DNA of 64,000 nt from Larix kaempferi (taxonomy: Eukaryota; Streptophyta; Pinopsida; Pinales; Pinaceae): the NCBI GenBank assembly GCA_027924585.1, contig BSBM01000125.1:1245001-1309000 (forward strand), read 5' to 3'. Positions 34,567-46,480 of this stretch are shown in pieces. Made by a program: the position numbers and the translations under genes. The notes beneath the pieces are model-generated. The model did no database searches, was not told the DNA's origin, and worked only from the letters and a program-made list of their open reading frames with translations. The stretch's first letter is position 1, and every line of letters starts with the position of its first letter.

Positions 34567-34904
34567 AAAAAATGATGAACATTGACAATAGGAAGCATGT
34601 TTCTAATTGTTGTTGGTTTTTGCTAGATTAGTTGCAAATATCATGCTTCAGAATCCAGGCTTCAATGGTAAATAGACCATTTTGGAAGGGTTTAATGTGA
34701 GGTTAAGGACATTGATTCCAATGAAATTAAAAAGAAGGTTAAGGATATTGATTCCAGTGCATCATTTACTCAGCCTTTGAAGTTGTGGAAACTCAAAATT
34801 GGTTATGATGAGCAACCAAACATCACAACAAGCTCCAAGAAATTGTCAAAATTTAGATGACACGCGAGTGGGTTGTAGAAATCCAACATCGTAGCCATTC
34901 ATTG
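34567..34904. other. CACTA interior, no gene seen
   Basis: Low-complexity AT-rich sequence with no coding similarity I can recognise. The phrase AAGGTTAAGGA(C/T)ATTGATTCCA occurs twice (about 34712 and 34736). Confidence 0.5.
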
Positions 34905-35020
34905 AGCTCCTCTCTATTTCGAGAATAATTTAATATTCTCTACTGAACAGGGAAAACCATGTGAAGGTGGAAGCTCTTATGGCCCCTCCCCCCCCTCACA
35001 TCACTCTCAATTCCCCATAC
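34905..35020. repeat. 116-bp block, copy 1 (partner 55308-55425)
   Basis: Shares CGAGAATAATTTAATATTCTC-type sequence (7-bp arms GAGAATA/TATTCTC), GTGAAGGTGGAAGCTCTTAT and CATCACTCTCAATTCCCCAT with 55308-55425, at roughly 90 percent by eye. Both copies lie beyond the 3' end of a minus-strand transposase gene. Its role is unknown: shared 3' untranslated or terminator sequence, or an internal duplication. Confidence 0.88.
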
Positions 35021-35347
35021 CCAATGCATGTACTTGAAAAAAACAAATACATGCAAATTCATCCATATTTCATCATGAACTTTCATCTACCATTCATTCA
35101 ATAAAGGCTAACATTCATTAAACCATTGTTTCATTCAGTCAACACATTCATACAATAAAAGATAACATTCAATAAACCATTCATTCATTCAGTCAACACA
35201 TTCATTTAATAAAAACTGAAATTCAATAAAGGTAACAGTTTACTACACTGAATCATTAAACCATTAAACCATTCATTCATTCATTAGGCCAAAAATCATG
35301 GACGATATATTGTTATAAAAAATAATTAGATGAGTAGATTTTTTGAG
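35021..35347. other. 3' flank of the Transposase_24 gene, CATTCATTCA-rich
   Basis: Repeated ACATTCATT and ATTCATTCAGTCAACAC phrases in a degenerate tandem arrangement between 35080 and 35290. No coding. It would be 3' untranslated or flanking sequence of the minus-strand gene ending at 35348. Confidence 0.6.
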
Positions 35348-37826
35348 TCACTTCTTTTTACTAGCAGTTTTCCTTCTCTTTATAAATGGTAAATAATCTC
35401 TAAGAGGAGCATCTACCCTTGGACTTTCTCTTCCAGTTCTTGGTTCTTCATCAAGCGCTTGTGGTGATGTCTACGGCAAGGGGTTCGTATTTGCTGCAAC
35501 AATGTGAAAATGTTACATCGTTGTATTTTGATATTGTAATGACAAGTATTTAATTTAAAAAAACATTACAAAGGTGTTTTTTTACTTGGTGTGGCCACAT
35601 CATGTAGTTCATGTTCCTGTCCAGGCTCAACCTGTACAGTTTCACCCTCTACATGCTCTGCAGTTGAAATATAGTGAACTACAATTAATGTTCACCATTT
35701 GCAATGCTATACATAAAATTTTAGCATATGAATAAATTCATTACCAGGTTTAGAAGCATGATCTTCGATTTGTTGTTCTCCCTCCTCGACATTGGGGGGA
35801 TCATTGCTTTCCTGCTCAAAACAGAGTCAATATTGTTTTTCAAGTATTTATAACGAATAGATTGCACAAGCAGTTAATCTTCAATAAAGTATATAGATTA
35901 TATTTACCTGTGCACCGGATGGATTGGTACCAGAAGACTGTGTTTGGCCAAACAAGCTTTTTCGTCGTTCAACAACAACTCCAAATCCTTCCTTGAAGCC
36001 AAGCTTCATGTCTTCCTTAGTGGCATGTTCATTGAATCGTTCGGCCTGCAAATTTGCATAACGTCGTTAATTAACATTTTCCGGTGCAATAAAACAAAAA
36101 ATAATTTGTAATTTATTATTTGCATGCATTATTGGTTTTTCGAAACTTACAAATTGTGCCGCGAAATTGGAATAACCACCAGGACCAAGCTTGTGCTGAC
36201 CTATTTTTTCAACTCTTTCCTTTGTGGCCTTTGATGTGTCTGGAAGCCTATGCAAGTGTTGAAATACGTTAGATGTTCCAAGTTCGATATAGAAATATTC
36301 AATAATAATAAGGTTTTGAATTACATTGCGGAAAGTATTGCATACCTCCCTGTGCCTAGTGTTATCGTTCCTTCTCTTCTCTGATCCCTCTCCCTTCCAT
36401 CCTCCGCTAGAGCTCTCCACTCCATTGGTGAAATCATTGGAGGGCGCTCATACTTAGGGTTTTTTTCAAGGTGTGTCCTATATTGGTCTCAAACAACCTT
36501 CACATGTTGACAAGCCTTTTTCATGACCTCGACTTTATTAAAGGTTTTGTCGCGGAACAAGCCAACCAACCGATGCATGAGTTCATCTTTTAAACATTTA
36601 TGTTGTTTATCCCACCTTTCTCGAATGGTGGGCCCGAAGATCTCCAAGCACGCGTCATTCATTTGTTTATAGAAAACATCATTTCCTGCGAAACGATCAT
36701 GCCATGATCATAATTAGTTGAAAGAAAATGGTTTATCGGTATATTACAATGAAGTTATAAACAGTAACTTGAGAAACGTATATTAATTACGTGGGACCTT
36801 ATCGATCTTTATTGGGATGAGATCAGCGTCGACCAAAAATGTTACCTCCATTGTTCCCATGCTAGTGACACGGGAAGATCCTGGAAATGCAACTAGGTCG
36901 ATATAAATATTACCAGGATTCTCGTTATTGACCTATTCTGGTGGACGATCTGGTGTGCGTCGGTCACCAGTGGCTGGTATGCTCACAGTTGGGGTCAATG
37001 GTGTGTCAGAATGTGTTTTCGACTGTTCAGTTGACAACAATGGTGAAGCAGTCGATGTAGTACGTGGAGTCATTTTCCCATGATGCCACGTCTCTCCATG
37101 AGTCTCGCTGTGGCCAACATCTCCTCCACCACTATTGTGTGTTTTCCGATAATTCTGTAAATACAAACCACGTCTTACATGTTCAGTACTATCATCTAAA
37201 AGAGAAAATTATAAAGTTATAAATGAATTATTTTATGAATCAAGATTCCTCAACTTACTTCCGAGGATTCATATTTCCGTTCCAACAATTCAATCCTTGC
37301 CAGTTTCTTGCTTGTCTGCGGAAACTTGATAAGCAGAGAAACGAGTTCCGCACTATATTTTTCCAACAATTTGTCTATCATCATAAACCGGTTTGTGGCT
37401 TCACCAGTTTGTCTATTATCTTTAAGGATCTCAGCCACTTCAGGATCTACTGGACATTCTTCTGATGTTGTTTCATACAACGATTCATCGGGCTTCAACA
37501 AAAAAATATAAAAGACTATTGAGTTATATCATGATAGATTCCTAAAATTATATTAACAATTCCAATGGATTATACCTGCAAGGTAGAGGATCGTGATCCA
37601 CTCCTCGGATCAATGCTCATAGGTGACTTACCCCGATCTGCTAATAACTGGGAGTTGTCCCTTACAGATACCTAAATATAAAACATAGTAAAAGTCACCT
37701 AAACATAGTGGAAGTCAACTATTTTTTCTTATTATATTTGCACTATTACAAAGATGTATACCTAATCCCTCGAGGAAGATGTACTCCTCGGCCATCTGCT
37801 GGCGGTGTTTTATCCCGATCACTAGC
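35348..37826 (-). pseudogene. CACTA Transposase_24 (Ptta/En-Spm, TnpA-like) exons
   Basis: Minus-strand exons with canonical AG/GT borders, high to low: 37762-37826, 37576-37671, 37259-37492 (coiled coil with FMMIDKLLEKYSAELVSLL), 36798-37154 (Ser/Thr-rich, then VDADLIPIKIDK), about 36365-36685, 36151-36247 (HKLGPGGYSNFAAQF), 35908-36045, 35745-35811, 35586-35657 and 35348-35493. The exon at 36365-36685 holds FGPTIRERWDKQHK and NPKYERPPMISPMEW, and the GPGGYSNFAAQF box follows in the next exon, as in plant Transposase_24 proteins. The last exon ends in a basic run, IKRRKTASKKK, a likely nuclear signal. TnpA-type proteins bind subterminal repeats. In-frame stops occur near 36930 (TAG), 36481 (TGA) and in the last exon (TAG), plus a frame change near 36400. 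Exon borders are my reading and untested. Confidence 0.8.
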
Positions 37827-37928
37827 CTGCGAAGTAAATGGGGAAAATTTAAACGAAATAAACTAACGAAAAAATCCTTAATATGTTAAATTCATTAATA
37901 AAAGGTTGGGTAAATTGTTATATGTACC

Positions 37929-38765
37929 AATCCCATAGTAACCTTTTTTGTATCTACTCGGTTCAAATTGTAATTAATAAGCAACTCTTCCCCTGCAGAT
38001 ATTGATTCAATGGCAACTACAAAAACACAGTTTCCTTCACGCCCCTCAAATTCCCAGTTTGGTTGCTTAATTGTAGACCCTGGTTGTGTATTGTTTATAA
38101 ACCCCACAATATTCATTGTGGCCTTTGGCCTTCCGTCCATGTACAACGTTGCTCCTTTATTTTGATTTTTGTCTTTCAACTATAAATAGTTTGTTGACAA
38201 TCCATAGCTACGCATACTTTTTGTAAATTGGACCAGGCGCATCCAATCTTTGTAGTTGTAACAGGGTCCAACATACTCCATCAATTTTGTACATGTGTTG
38301 TAAGGGACCCTTATGCCATCCATGCTGAACAACCCGAAACCATGTATTGACGACGGTGCTATTCGATATATCCTATCGTTCACACAAAAATCTGTGTTCG
38401 GTTGAGGAAGATCCTTGGTTACCCATTGTTTCACTAAATGTCTGTACCTCCAGGGCACCTCGAGGTCATCTTTTGTCTCATCACCATAGGAACATGACCC
38501 CCCTTGACCGTGAAAAAATTCATTGCATTTATCGAATTTTCTTCTAGTCTTTTGACATCTAGTTGAATATACAACTCTTCTATACCTACTGGATGTCTCA
38601 CTTTCCTCTAGCCTTCCTAAACTCCCCTCACTCGAGGAAGAAAAATCTGACAAATACCTGTTTGGTTCTACCTGCAACATGGGAAAAAAGTTTAGATATG
38701 ACCGCAAGGCATAGCGCCTCTTAACAGGTGACCTGTCACGCCTTTTATAATGTTACTTGATCCTC
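37929..38765 (-). pseudogene. SET-domain coding block inside the CACTA element
   Basis: A single frame runs from about 38765 to 37895 with one TAG at 38180-38182. It starts with a basic stretch, KRRDRSPVKRRYALR. A possible 3' splice site TTGCAG/GT sits at 38672-38674. An acidic Ser-rich part with RRVVYSTRCQKTRRKFD follows. The SET core comes next: IAPSSIHGFGLFSMDGI, KLMEYVGPC, then after the stop MNIVGFINNTQPGSTIKQPN and VFVVAIESISAGEELLINYN. These match the N-lobe G-x-G, the asparagine/pseudoknot region and the E-E-L-x-x-x-Y motif of SET methyltransferases. There is no obvious post-SET cysteine cluster. A donor-like GT follows at AAAAAG/GTTACT (about 37928). The block lies next to the Transposase_24 exons, same strand, so it may be the 5' part of that gene. 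Substrate unknown. Confidence 0.8.
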
Positions 38766-39473
38766 ATTCCCTTTCTCAACATGTAGGCATTCAAGTGAAG
38801 AGGAAGACGATCACTTTAACTTTCTTCTGAGTACAAATTCACGCAATTATGAGCTTTCTTTTATTGCTCCTTTGGGTCTTGACTCCCATATCAAACCATC
38901 CAATTATCAGTTGTGTCATCATTTCCCTAAAGTCTCTCTCATCCCATAAGTTTGGGTTCATCAACTCGGTAATTGAAGTCCAGTCACATTTAGTAAGATA
39001 TTTATATTCAGCAATAATAATATAAAATAAAAATCACTAACCATTATGGAAAACGTCTAAAAGTTTTTAAGACTTTCAAAAGTAAGATCTTGTAGGTGGT
39101 TAATAAGTGTTCACAAATCTTCAAAAACAATATTTTATATAATGTTGTGGAACTTGTATAATCTTATTCAAGCATGGTCTTCTTAGATGACTGAAAGTAA
39201 TTGAATCAAGAAAAAATGGAACCGTAAACATGTAAGCTGTTTTGAAAAATGGTAGCTTTCAGTTATACTCCCAACTAATGCTGCCTTTGGACAATTACTT
39301 GTAATATTGACTTAGGGTGTTTAATACATAACATAGATTTTCAATCATATTGACAGAGAGAAAAGTAGGGCTTTCTTTATATTATGATGACATAGTTACA
39401 TAGACTTTCTTTTCAATATTTATGACACTTTGAATGGACAGGCCCCACTCATAGCCAAATACTTTTGAGATAT
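38766..39473 (-). other. possible further exon upstream of the SET block
   Basis: The minus strand at about 38845-39005 is open and protein-like (WTSITELMNPNLWDERDFRE, then MTQLIIGWFDMGVKTQ and a basic run RSNKRK), ending at a TGA. It could be an exon of the SET/Transposase_24 gene. No family recognised. The rest of this stretch is AT-rich and looks intronic or intergenic. Confidence 0.4.
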
Positions 39474-40280
39474 TTACAACTCATCGGAGTATGGGGGACC
39501 ATACAATTCTCGAAAGACGTTGGATTCAACAACCCATGCCTTTGAATAAACAGACCTCAGGACCACGCGTCTATTCAAAAGCATGTGGACGTTTATGTGG
39601 TTTTTGACAAGCCACTGTCGTTCGTTTTTAACGTAGTACCAAAGGATTTGAGCCTCAGTAAGCTTTGTCTGTAAAATATCTTTGACCTGTTCGAGAGATT
39701 CTCCAACTTCCCGTTTTAGATTATAAATAGCACCTGGATCTAATGCTGTCAAGTTGATGCCGAATGACCGCCACCAGTCTCCAGTCCAATCAAGGACGAA
39801 CCAGGCAAAATCCTCATGGATATGTGTCATTTGAGGTCCAAACTTTAGCATGGTATAATATGTTCTATATTTATTTTCTTTTCTCAATAATTTCCACCAT
39901 AATTTTTTATATTTTTCATAAGTGTGTGTAGTACTTGGAAACTGGAGACTAGCATCTTGATGTGGCCATGCTTCCAAAGAATGCATTAGGTTAATACAGT
40001 AGTATTGTTGTTCTAGTCGTAGCCCGGGGTGAGGTGTAGAGCCCTCCATCGAGATTAAGTTAAGATCATGGTATAGGTGAGTTAACCAATTGCTTGCATC
40101 GGCTACTTTTCTCAAGGAGTTGTTGTAAATCATCTCTGGTATGTCAATACTAGATCCCATAGGCATTCTTCTGAGTTCTGGCACTAGTCTAATAAAAGCA
40201 TCAGATCCTTGTAAGTTAGCATCTAATACTTCAACATGTCTCAACTCCCACCTAGGTTTCCAGTCTTGCATATAATCCAA
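39474..40280 (-). CDS. 268-residue ORF of unknown function in the CACTA element
   Basis: One of the longest intact frames in the element that is not part of a known transposon protein. It is soluble and rich in Trp, Tyr and charged residues, with predicted helices such as YEKYKKLWWKLLRKENKYR and REVGESLEQVKDILQTKL. There is no signal peptide, membrane segment or cysteine cluster. The frame starts at a TTG just after stops and the first in-frame ATG is three codons later, so the true N-terminus may lie in an upstream exon. It lies about 700 bp upstream of the SET block on the same strand. I do not recognise a family. It could be an extra CACTA-encoded protein, an upstream exon of the SET/transposase gene, or a captured host fragment. 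Its open state contrasts with the stops in neighbouring genes. Confidence 0.6.
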   Translation of the reverse strand: MDYMQDWKPRWELRHVEVLDANLQGSDAFIRLVPELRRMPMGSSIDIPEMIYNNSLRKVADASNWLTHLYHDLNLISMEGSTPHPGLRLEQQYYCINLMHSLEAWPHQDASLQFPSTTHTYEKYKKLWWKLLRKENKYRTYYTMLKFGPQMTHIHEDFAWFVLDWTGDWWRSFGINLTALDPGAIYNLKREVGESLEQVKDILQTKLTEAQILWYYVKNERQWLVKNHINVHMLLNRRVVLRSVYSKAWVVESNVFRELYGPPYSDEL

Positions 40281-40387
40281 GTCATATTATCATTGATAGT
40301 ATAGATATGATTTTTTCCTCCGGTCCAAGCAGAGATTTTCATGTTTACTTGTGGGTTATGGGCCCACTGGATTCCGCTTTGAACTTC

Positions 40388-40452
40388 TATGCTCGCTTGC
40401 CTCGTGCTCACTTGCACTAGACTCACTTGTTTCAGGCTCACTTGCTTCAAGC
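40388..40452 (-). repeat. 15-bp coding-like repeat (x-Ala/Thr-Ser-Glu-x)
   Basis: The minus strand contains four 15-bp units of GAAGCAAGTGAGCCT type. One frame reads EASEPETSESSASEHEASEH, an acidic pentapeptide repeat followed by basic RSSKRN. It lies just upstream of the 268-residue ORF and may be part of an upstream exon of it. Confidence 0.6.
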
Positions 40453-40459
40453 CCGCTTC

Positions 40460-41283
40460 TTAAAAATTAACAGCACACTTATGTGTCAAATATTCTCTTG
40501 TTATAAAGTCAGGAATGCTTTTTGCTTTCCCAGAAATGTGCTCATGAATAGTAAAGTTATAACATCAAAACAATGCTTCCAATCTTGCAAACTTTCCTTT
40601 TGTTGTTTCAAATTTTATTGTGTTGTTTAGCTCACAAATGGAAGTCTGGAGCAATTTGTTATAGTTATGATAAGGTCATGGTTCAAGAAATAAAGTCATA
40701 GTTCTACTCAGTTTTCTGTCACGACACTTATTATCCAAGATAATTTTCCTCACTAGTTCAGTCGAGTTCGAGTTCCACCACTCTTAAAATTCTTTACCAA
40801 CAAATATAATTTGTGATTACCAACAATTTTTTATGACAGGACAAGCCTTAACTACTTAATTCAAATTATTTACCACGTATTTGATTACCAACACTTTGAT
40901 TACTAATTAAGTCTTATAACCAACATATTTGATTACCTAGGTGTAGACGTTTTCTGTAATATACTCAGAAGAGTTACTTTCAGAAATGACTGTGCCTCTT
41001 AGAGGCCAGTTAACTCTAGGAACCAAGTGACCTATTATAGGGTTAGTACAAACCAGAGAGAGAGATGATTGGCTATGGTACGGTCAATCAAAGAAATTCA
41101 ATGACAGTCAAAAGGCTCAGTACAATCACAATAAAGATGAGTTGATAGCCAGTAGACTGAGGCCAAAGAGACTTGCGACCCCTAGTAAGGTACAAGGACC
41201 AACCAAAGGGTTAAAAAACCAACCAGTAAGGTACAAGTAAAAAATAAAAGAGTGGGTATAAATTAGACTCATAACCCTTGGGA
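40460..41283. other. CACTA interior, no gene seen
   Basis: AT-rich. Around 40810-40940 the phrase TTTGATTACCAACA recurs three or four times in degenerate form. No coding recognised. Confidence 0.55.
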
Positions 41284-41990
41284 CTAAGGGGGTGTAGTAC
41301 CTCAAATGTGGACAATCTACCATAGTTATATCCACAAGACCAAAAAAAAAAAGGCGCTACAAATCAAAAGATAACTCAAGATCAGTAAAAGACCCAAAAG
41401 GTGAGAGGAAAGGTACCACAAAAAAATGAAAGGACCAAAATTAAAGGACAAGCTACCACAAGACCAATAAACAACAAGGTGTAAGGTCCAAAAGTAAGTC
41501 AATCATTGTGGGAAAGGTACAAATAAGGTCAAATATATATTGCAATAGCTCCTTGTAACTACCTGTTATTTGACATGCCAAAGAGATGGAAGGTCAAATA
41601 ATGTCAAATATATGCAATAGCTCCTTGTAACTACCTCTTATATGCAATAGCTCCTTGTAACTACCTGTTATTTGACATGCCAAAGAGATGGAAGGTCAAA
41701 TAATGTCAAATATATGCAATAGCTCCTTGTAACTACCTCTTATATGCAATAGCTCCTTGTAACTACCTCTTGTAACTCAAATAGGACCACCAAAAGGTAT
41801 AAAGACTCATAACAACTTGGAAAAATTAGGGTGTGTACCTCAAATATGTACAAACTACCGTAGTAGCCACAAGACCAAAAACATAAAAGGTGGTACAAAT
41901 CAAAAGATATACCAAGATGAGTAAAAGACCCAAAAGGTAAAAGGCAAGGTACCACACAAATATTATCGACAAAATGGAAGGACCATAAGA
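41284..41990. repeat. direct repeats within the CACTA interior
   Basis: Two layers. A block of about 160 bp at 41284-41445 (CCACAAGACCAAAAA, CAAATCAAAAGATA and AAAGACCCAAAAGG) recurs at 41824-41985. Between them a 102-bp unit containing GCAATAGCTCCTTGTAACTA and TTTGACATGCCAAAGAGATG repeats from 41542, with extra short copies to 41775. No coding function seen. Small minus-strand ORFs here follow the repeats. Confidence 0.85.
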
Positions 41991-43404
41991 CAATCAACCA
42001 AGGGGGGGTACAACGTACCAATCATCTCTCTCTCAAATGTACCATTGTTCCATATAACCTGAAAGACTAGCATCACAGTAAACGGAAAAGTCCACACGGA
42101 TGATGTGATCACATGGTCCTCTAGACTACTCCTAAGGTCAAGCATCAGTGTCTCCATCAAGAGGTGTTTAGTCCCTTGAGAAGACCATCTAACCTCAACC
42201 ATCTCGAAGACCTAGGAGAAGAGGACATCACACATCATCAGATAAGCTCAAAAAACTGTACTGTGATCGGTGTCACAGTAAGCGAGCTAAAACAAAAGTG
42301 GCCAGATGCCAACAAGCAACACTAAAAAGAAAAAAACCCTCTAAAAAGGTGGAATAGCAAGCAAAACCTCCTAACTAAGAGCTGGAGACCTCAACAAGTT
42401 GTATCCTTCGCAAGGTGATGAAATCCAAGTCGAACAATACAAAATGAGAGACCAATAATGGAAGGATATCCCTCTACCGAAAGGGATCCTAGGTAAAAGA
42501 GCCCTAGTAGAAAAGTCACTAAGCTACCTCGTTCATGACACATCGGAAAAGGTTTTCAGCGCTTCTGCCTTATCACCCTTGTATCACCAGTATGGTGGCT
42601 GGAGAATACAAGGAAGATAATGATCGATGTTGCCTTAGGGCTAAGTGGAGTGAGGCATTCCACAGAGTCCGTTCGGTTCTTGATCTCGCGGTGGTTTAAC
42701 CCCTGAAACAAAAGGAGGCCCCTCCACAAACTGGTCGATGACCGTGTCAACAAGTACAAGAGGATTTTAGCACCCTAGAGGACAACAACTATGTATCGGA
42801 TGATAATGACAAGGGGAAATTATTTGGATGCCTATCCCCGGTGTCCTACATAACTAACAAATTATTTTTATCCTCGAGCGAGGTTAAAGTGTGTTGAGTT
42901 AACGAGTTAAATTTTAATGGTTGTATTACTCAGTCGGGTGATGGAAGTGCAACTTGTGGTGTGATGACTGACTCAAACCATGCAAATGCATATGAATAAA
43001 ATAAGCCTTTCCTTTCAATGAATGCTAGCTAAGGTAAGGAGAGAGCTCTTTCAAACTATAACTACTCTTTCAAATTAAATGAATGCAACAAGTGTTCAAG
43101 TTCATTCATGGGACATCAAGGAGAGCTTCAGATATACTCAAGTCATGCAAATGAATTCATCACATAAAACAAAGTGATAATAAATATAAGAAATTGTATA
43201 TATCCATGTTCATAATTCTTTAGGCACACTTATAACATTCTTCAATCATTCATCACAAAAACACAGTGATAGTAGAAACAATAAACTGCATATAAATGTT
43301 CATGAGCTTAATAAAAAAATAGTAACCACAATTGGGGAATATCATTATGTAGGACAGAATTGTGAACTTAAAGAACAATCATTTACTAGTACTAATTACA
43401 ATGT
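41991..43404. other. CACTA interior, no recognised gene
   Basis: Mixed sequence. The part 42040-42840 has higher GC and short minus-strand ORFs without similarity I can name. It may be an old retroelement fragment. No LTR or primer site found. Confidence 0.45.
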
Positions 43405-43411
43405 GACTCGA

Positions 43412-43463
43412 TCCGAGGAGTGTTTCCAGCGGTGTTGAGTTTCAGCATGGCAACGGTGACGAC
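43412..43463. repeat. fragment related to foldback 2
   Basis: CCGAGGAGTGTTTCCAGCGG and GGCAACGGTGACGA closely match the arm of the foldback at 33765-34566, so a second, truncated member of that repeat family lies here. Confidence 0.7.
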
Positions 43464-43469
43464 TAGCGT

Positions 43470-46400
43470 GGGTCAGCAGTGTTGCTAGCTTTGAACAACT
43501 TGTTTTCATTTTCACCTTCCTTGAAGCCAAGCTAATATGTAACTCCCCACTGCTCTCCAAGTGCCATTGGGTATAAGTATTGCATGTCATATCCCTAATT
43601 TCTTATGGGGAAGGTCTTTCACACAATAATGTGCTCTCTCCTCTCAAACCATCTGGTGTTGAATCCTTGTAACAGATGTGGAGTTTCTCCACAGTTTCCA
43701 TTAATTTGGTCATTGCATCCGGGGCTGGATCAACAAAATTCATTGCCCTCGACTTTGTTTCAGCCTTAGAAATTGATTCCCTTGATGAACTAAACAAATC
43801 ACCACTTATGTACTAAGCAGTCCCATTGACCTAATTTTTGGTTATTTGATGGATAGTAAGAAACTTATCTTATCTTTTACACCAGACTGGGTCTCTAGAA
43901 GCTGTGTTAAACTTCGAAAAAACACATTGCTAAAAATATAGCCCAAATCAGCAATCTTTCATTGCCACCAAATTTTAACCCCATATTATACTCAATGCTC
44001 GGTCTTCAAAAATTTGATCATCTTTTAGAGCTGAGACTGTTTTTAGGCCTAGGGTTTGACAAGAGTTGACCAACTTTGATCGGGGCCTAAAACAAGTTGA
44101 TAAGTTACCAATATGAAAATTGAAACACCATGCTCATCTTTCCAACAGGCATTCAAATTTACTTTCAGATTTCAAGCAAGATGAAGTTTCTAAAATTAGA
44201 AACTTCTTGAGATTGTGAGTATTGAAAATCTAAAACTGTTCATCCCCCCTGCATCCTCCAAAATATATATGTAAATATATTGCATGGAGAAAACTGCGAA
44301 AAATAGAACCTTGGAAGTCTATGATAGGTTGGTTTAAGGGACTCATGAGTGTATGTCATCAAGGGTTTGAAAATAATCTTGTTGACAACATTGGGGAAAC
44401 ATCAACAACCTTAAATTCAAATTTTATTTTTTTTCAATTTCTTGAACATCTAAACCCAATATGGGGAGATGTTGGCATGTTACATTATGTAACGTAACGT
44501 TCCCAAACACTAACTTAACATTCCAACATAGTAATAATTGAGCCTCTCAATGAAAGACAGACTGTGCACCACCCCCTTCACAGACAGGAAAAAGCAACCA
44601 GTAGAAAATGTCATACTCCAGCTCTAGCCCTAGGGCCTTTTTTGAGTTAGCATGTGATGCATATTGTTGGGTAGGGTTTGCTGAGTTGGCATGTGATGCA
44701 CTAACTAGGGTTTGGGAAGCATTGTGGAGTCCTATTTTGGGATGAGCTGAAAGGAATTGGGTAAACCAGCTTGTGATAAGCTGAGGTACTGTACTGCAAT
44801 CTAATTTATTGTAAACAAGAAGTAAATGGATTTTTGTCCAAGTTTTTGTTGCAGATCTGAATTTTCAGATGAGTTTTCTCTTGTTGGCTGAATTTTTTGT
44901 GCTAATTTCGTGGACAGCTTGGCCTGATTGATTTTCTGATTTAGCAAGCACATTTATAATTTTCAGATCTAGTATATTGTTGTTTTATTACAGTTATAAG
45001 TCAATATATATTATAGATATCTAAATGCCTTTTCCCTTCCCAACAGTGGGGGTGACCTGAGTTAGAGGATGTGAGTTTTCCTTATAAAATGATTTGAAAG
45101 ACAATTTTGGGGTTGGATGGTATTTTTCTCTAGACAATGTTGTAGCAGTGGACATCTCTTCATTCTCCCATTCTCTGGACTATCAGATTTATGAAGGAAA
45201 ATTTGGTATTGACATTGGCTCCATCTAGGGGATAGTATCCCTTGGCATGATGTTGTGAATCTTAGAACTCTAAATGAAGAAAAGTTGTAAAATAGGACCA
45301 TAAGAAAACCATGCTATAAGCTTCAAAGAGATGTTGAATGGAAGCTATACATGCTCAAATCAATTACAACCAAAATTGCCACATATAGAACTATCCATGA
45401 TGGGTAACGTCTCACTATTGGCCATGAGAGAAACCATCTAGTTAGGAACCACTGATTTCATTCCATTTACAACTTCCTTGGAGTCTTTTTCTTTGTGAAG
45501 TGAATTGGTGCTCTCAAGGAAATGAAAAATATTCTCCTCATTTCAATTTGGTTCATTGGTTGAAGAAGTTGTAAATATTGGTTCATATTCACCATCATCA
45601 ACCCTTTGCATTATTGCTAACTCATGAACTTATTCAAAAAATGATATTAAAAAGATTCAACAAACTATTTTTTTGTCATCTTGTCAAACCTATCAAGGCA
45701 TATTGGTCATCATATTCTATTATTGAGACAGATTATATAGAATTTAAGAATGTCACAATCTGAGCATGGCCTATATAAGTGCATATGAAGCATACTCAAA
45801 GGTGGTTGTTCCACCAAAATGGAAAAAGAGACCTCCAAAGATATGAATTCTCCATGATATGAGAAAGGGTGCAAATAAAGGCTCTCCCAAGGATGACAAA
45901 TTGATGGATGACTAGCCCAGGGCATGAGTCCATGACGTCAAGCCTCTCCAAGGAAAAACCTAGCTGGGAACAGGGCATAAATTCTATCCAAAGATGAACG
46001 TTGGCCATAGACCACCCAAAATTTCATCATTATATGGTTTGTACTATGCCATAGACCACCCAAAAATCTCAAAAACATTACCAAATTTTACAATGAGCAA
46101 TAATATAAAAAATGCTTCATAGAGAAAAAGGGGCAATTTTTAGGTCAAGACTTTATTATGCAACAATTTCCTTCATAAATTTCCTTACTGCTAGTTGGAA
46201 TTACAATAATAATGCTGACTACTACCTTTATCCTTATCATTCTAATTAGAATGAGAACTAATTGTCCTCATTTACTGATATATGAAGGAAAAAATAGCTT
46301 TATAACATGCTCGGGGTACCCAAAATCATCCTCATAACCTCTGTAGCAACCCCTCCTCTGACTAACCATCAACCAGTCACTACCCTAGACTAAAACCAAA

Positions 46401-46480
46401 TCATTCAATGGCATACATCCTTTCTACATTTTCTTATTATTTTACACAGAAATAGTTCTATCACAAATCTAACAACAATA
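43470..46480. other. CACTA interior, no recognised gene
   Basis: Three kilobases of AT-rich sequence with only short ORFs on both strands. None shows a motif I can assign. A short duplicated phrase GAGTTAGCATGTGATGCA / GAGTTGGCATGTGATGCA is at about 44646 and 44681. Confidence 0.5.

Noticed and set aside
42040-42840. Possible retroelement or gene in the GC-richer stretch
   Set aside because: Only short ORFs without recognisable motifs and no terminal repeats.
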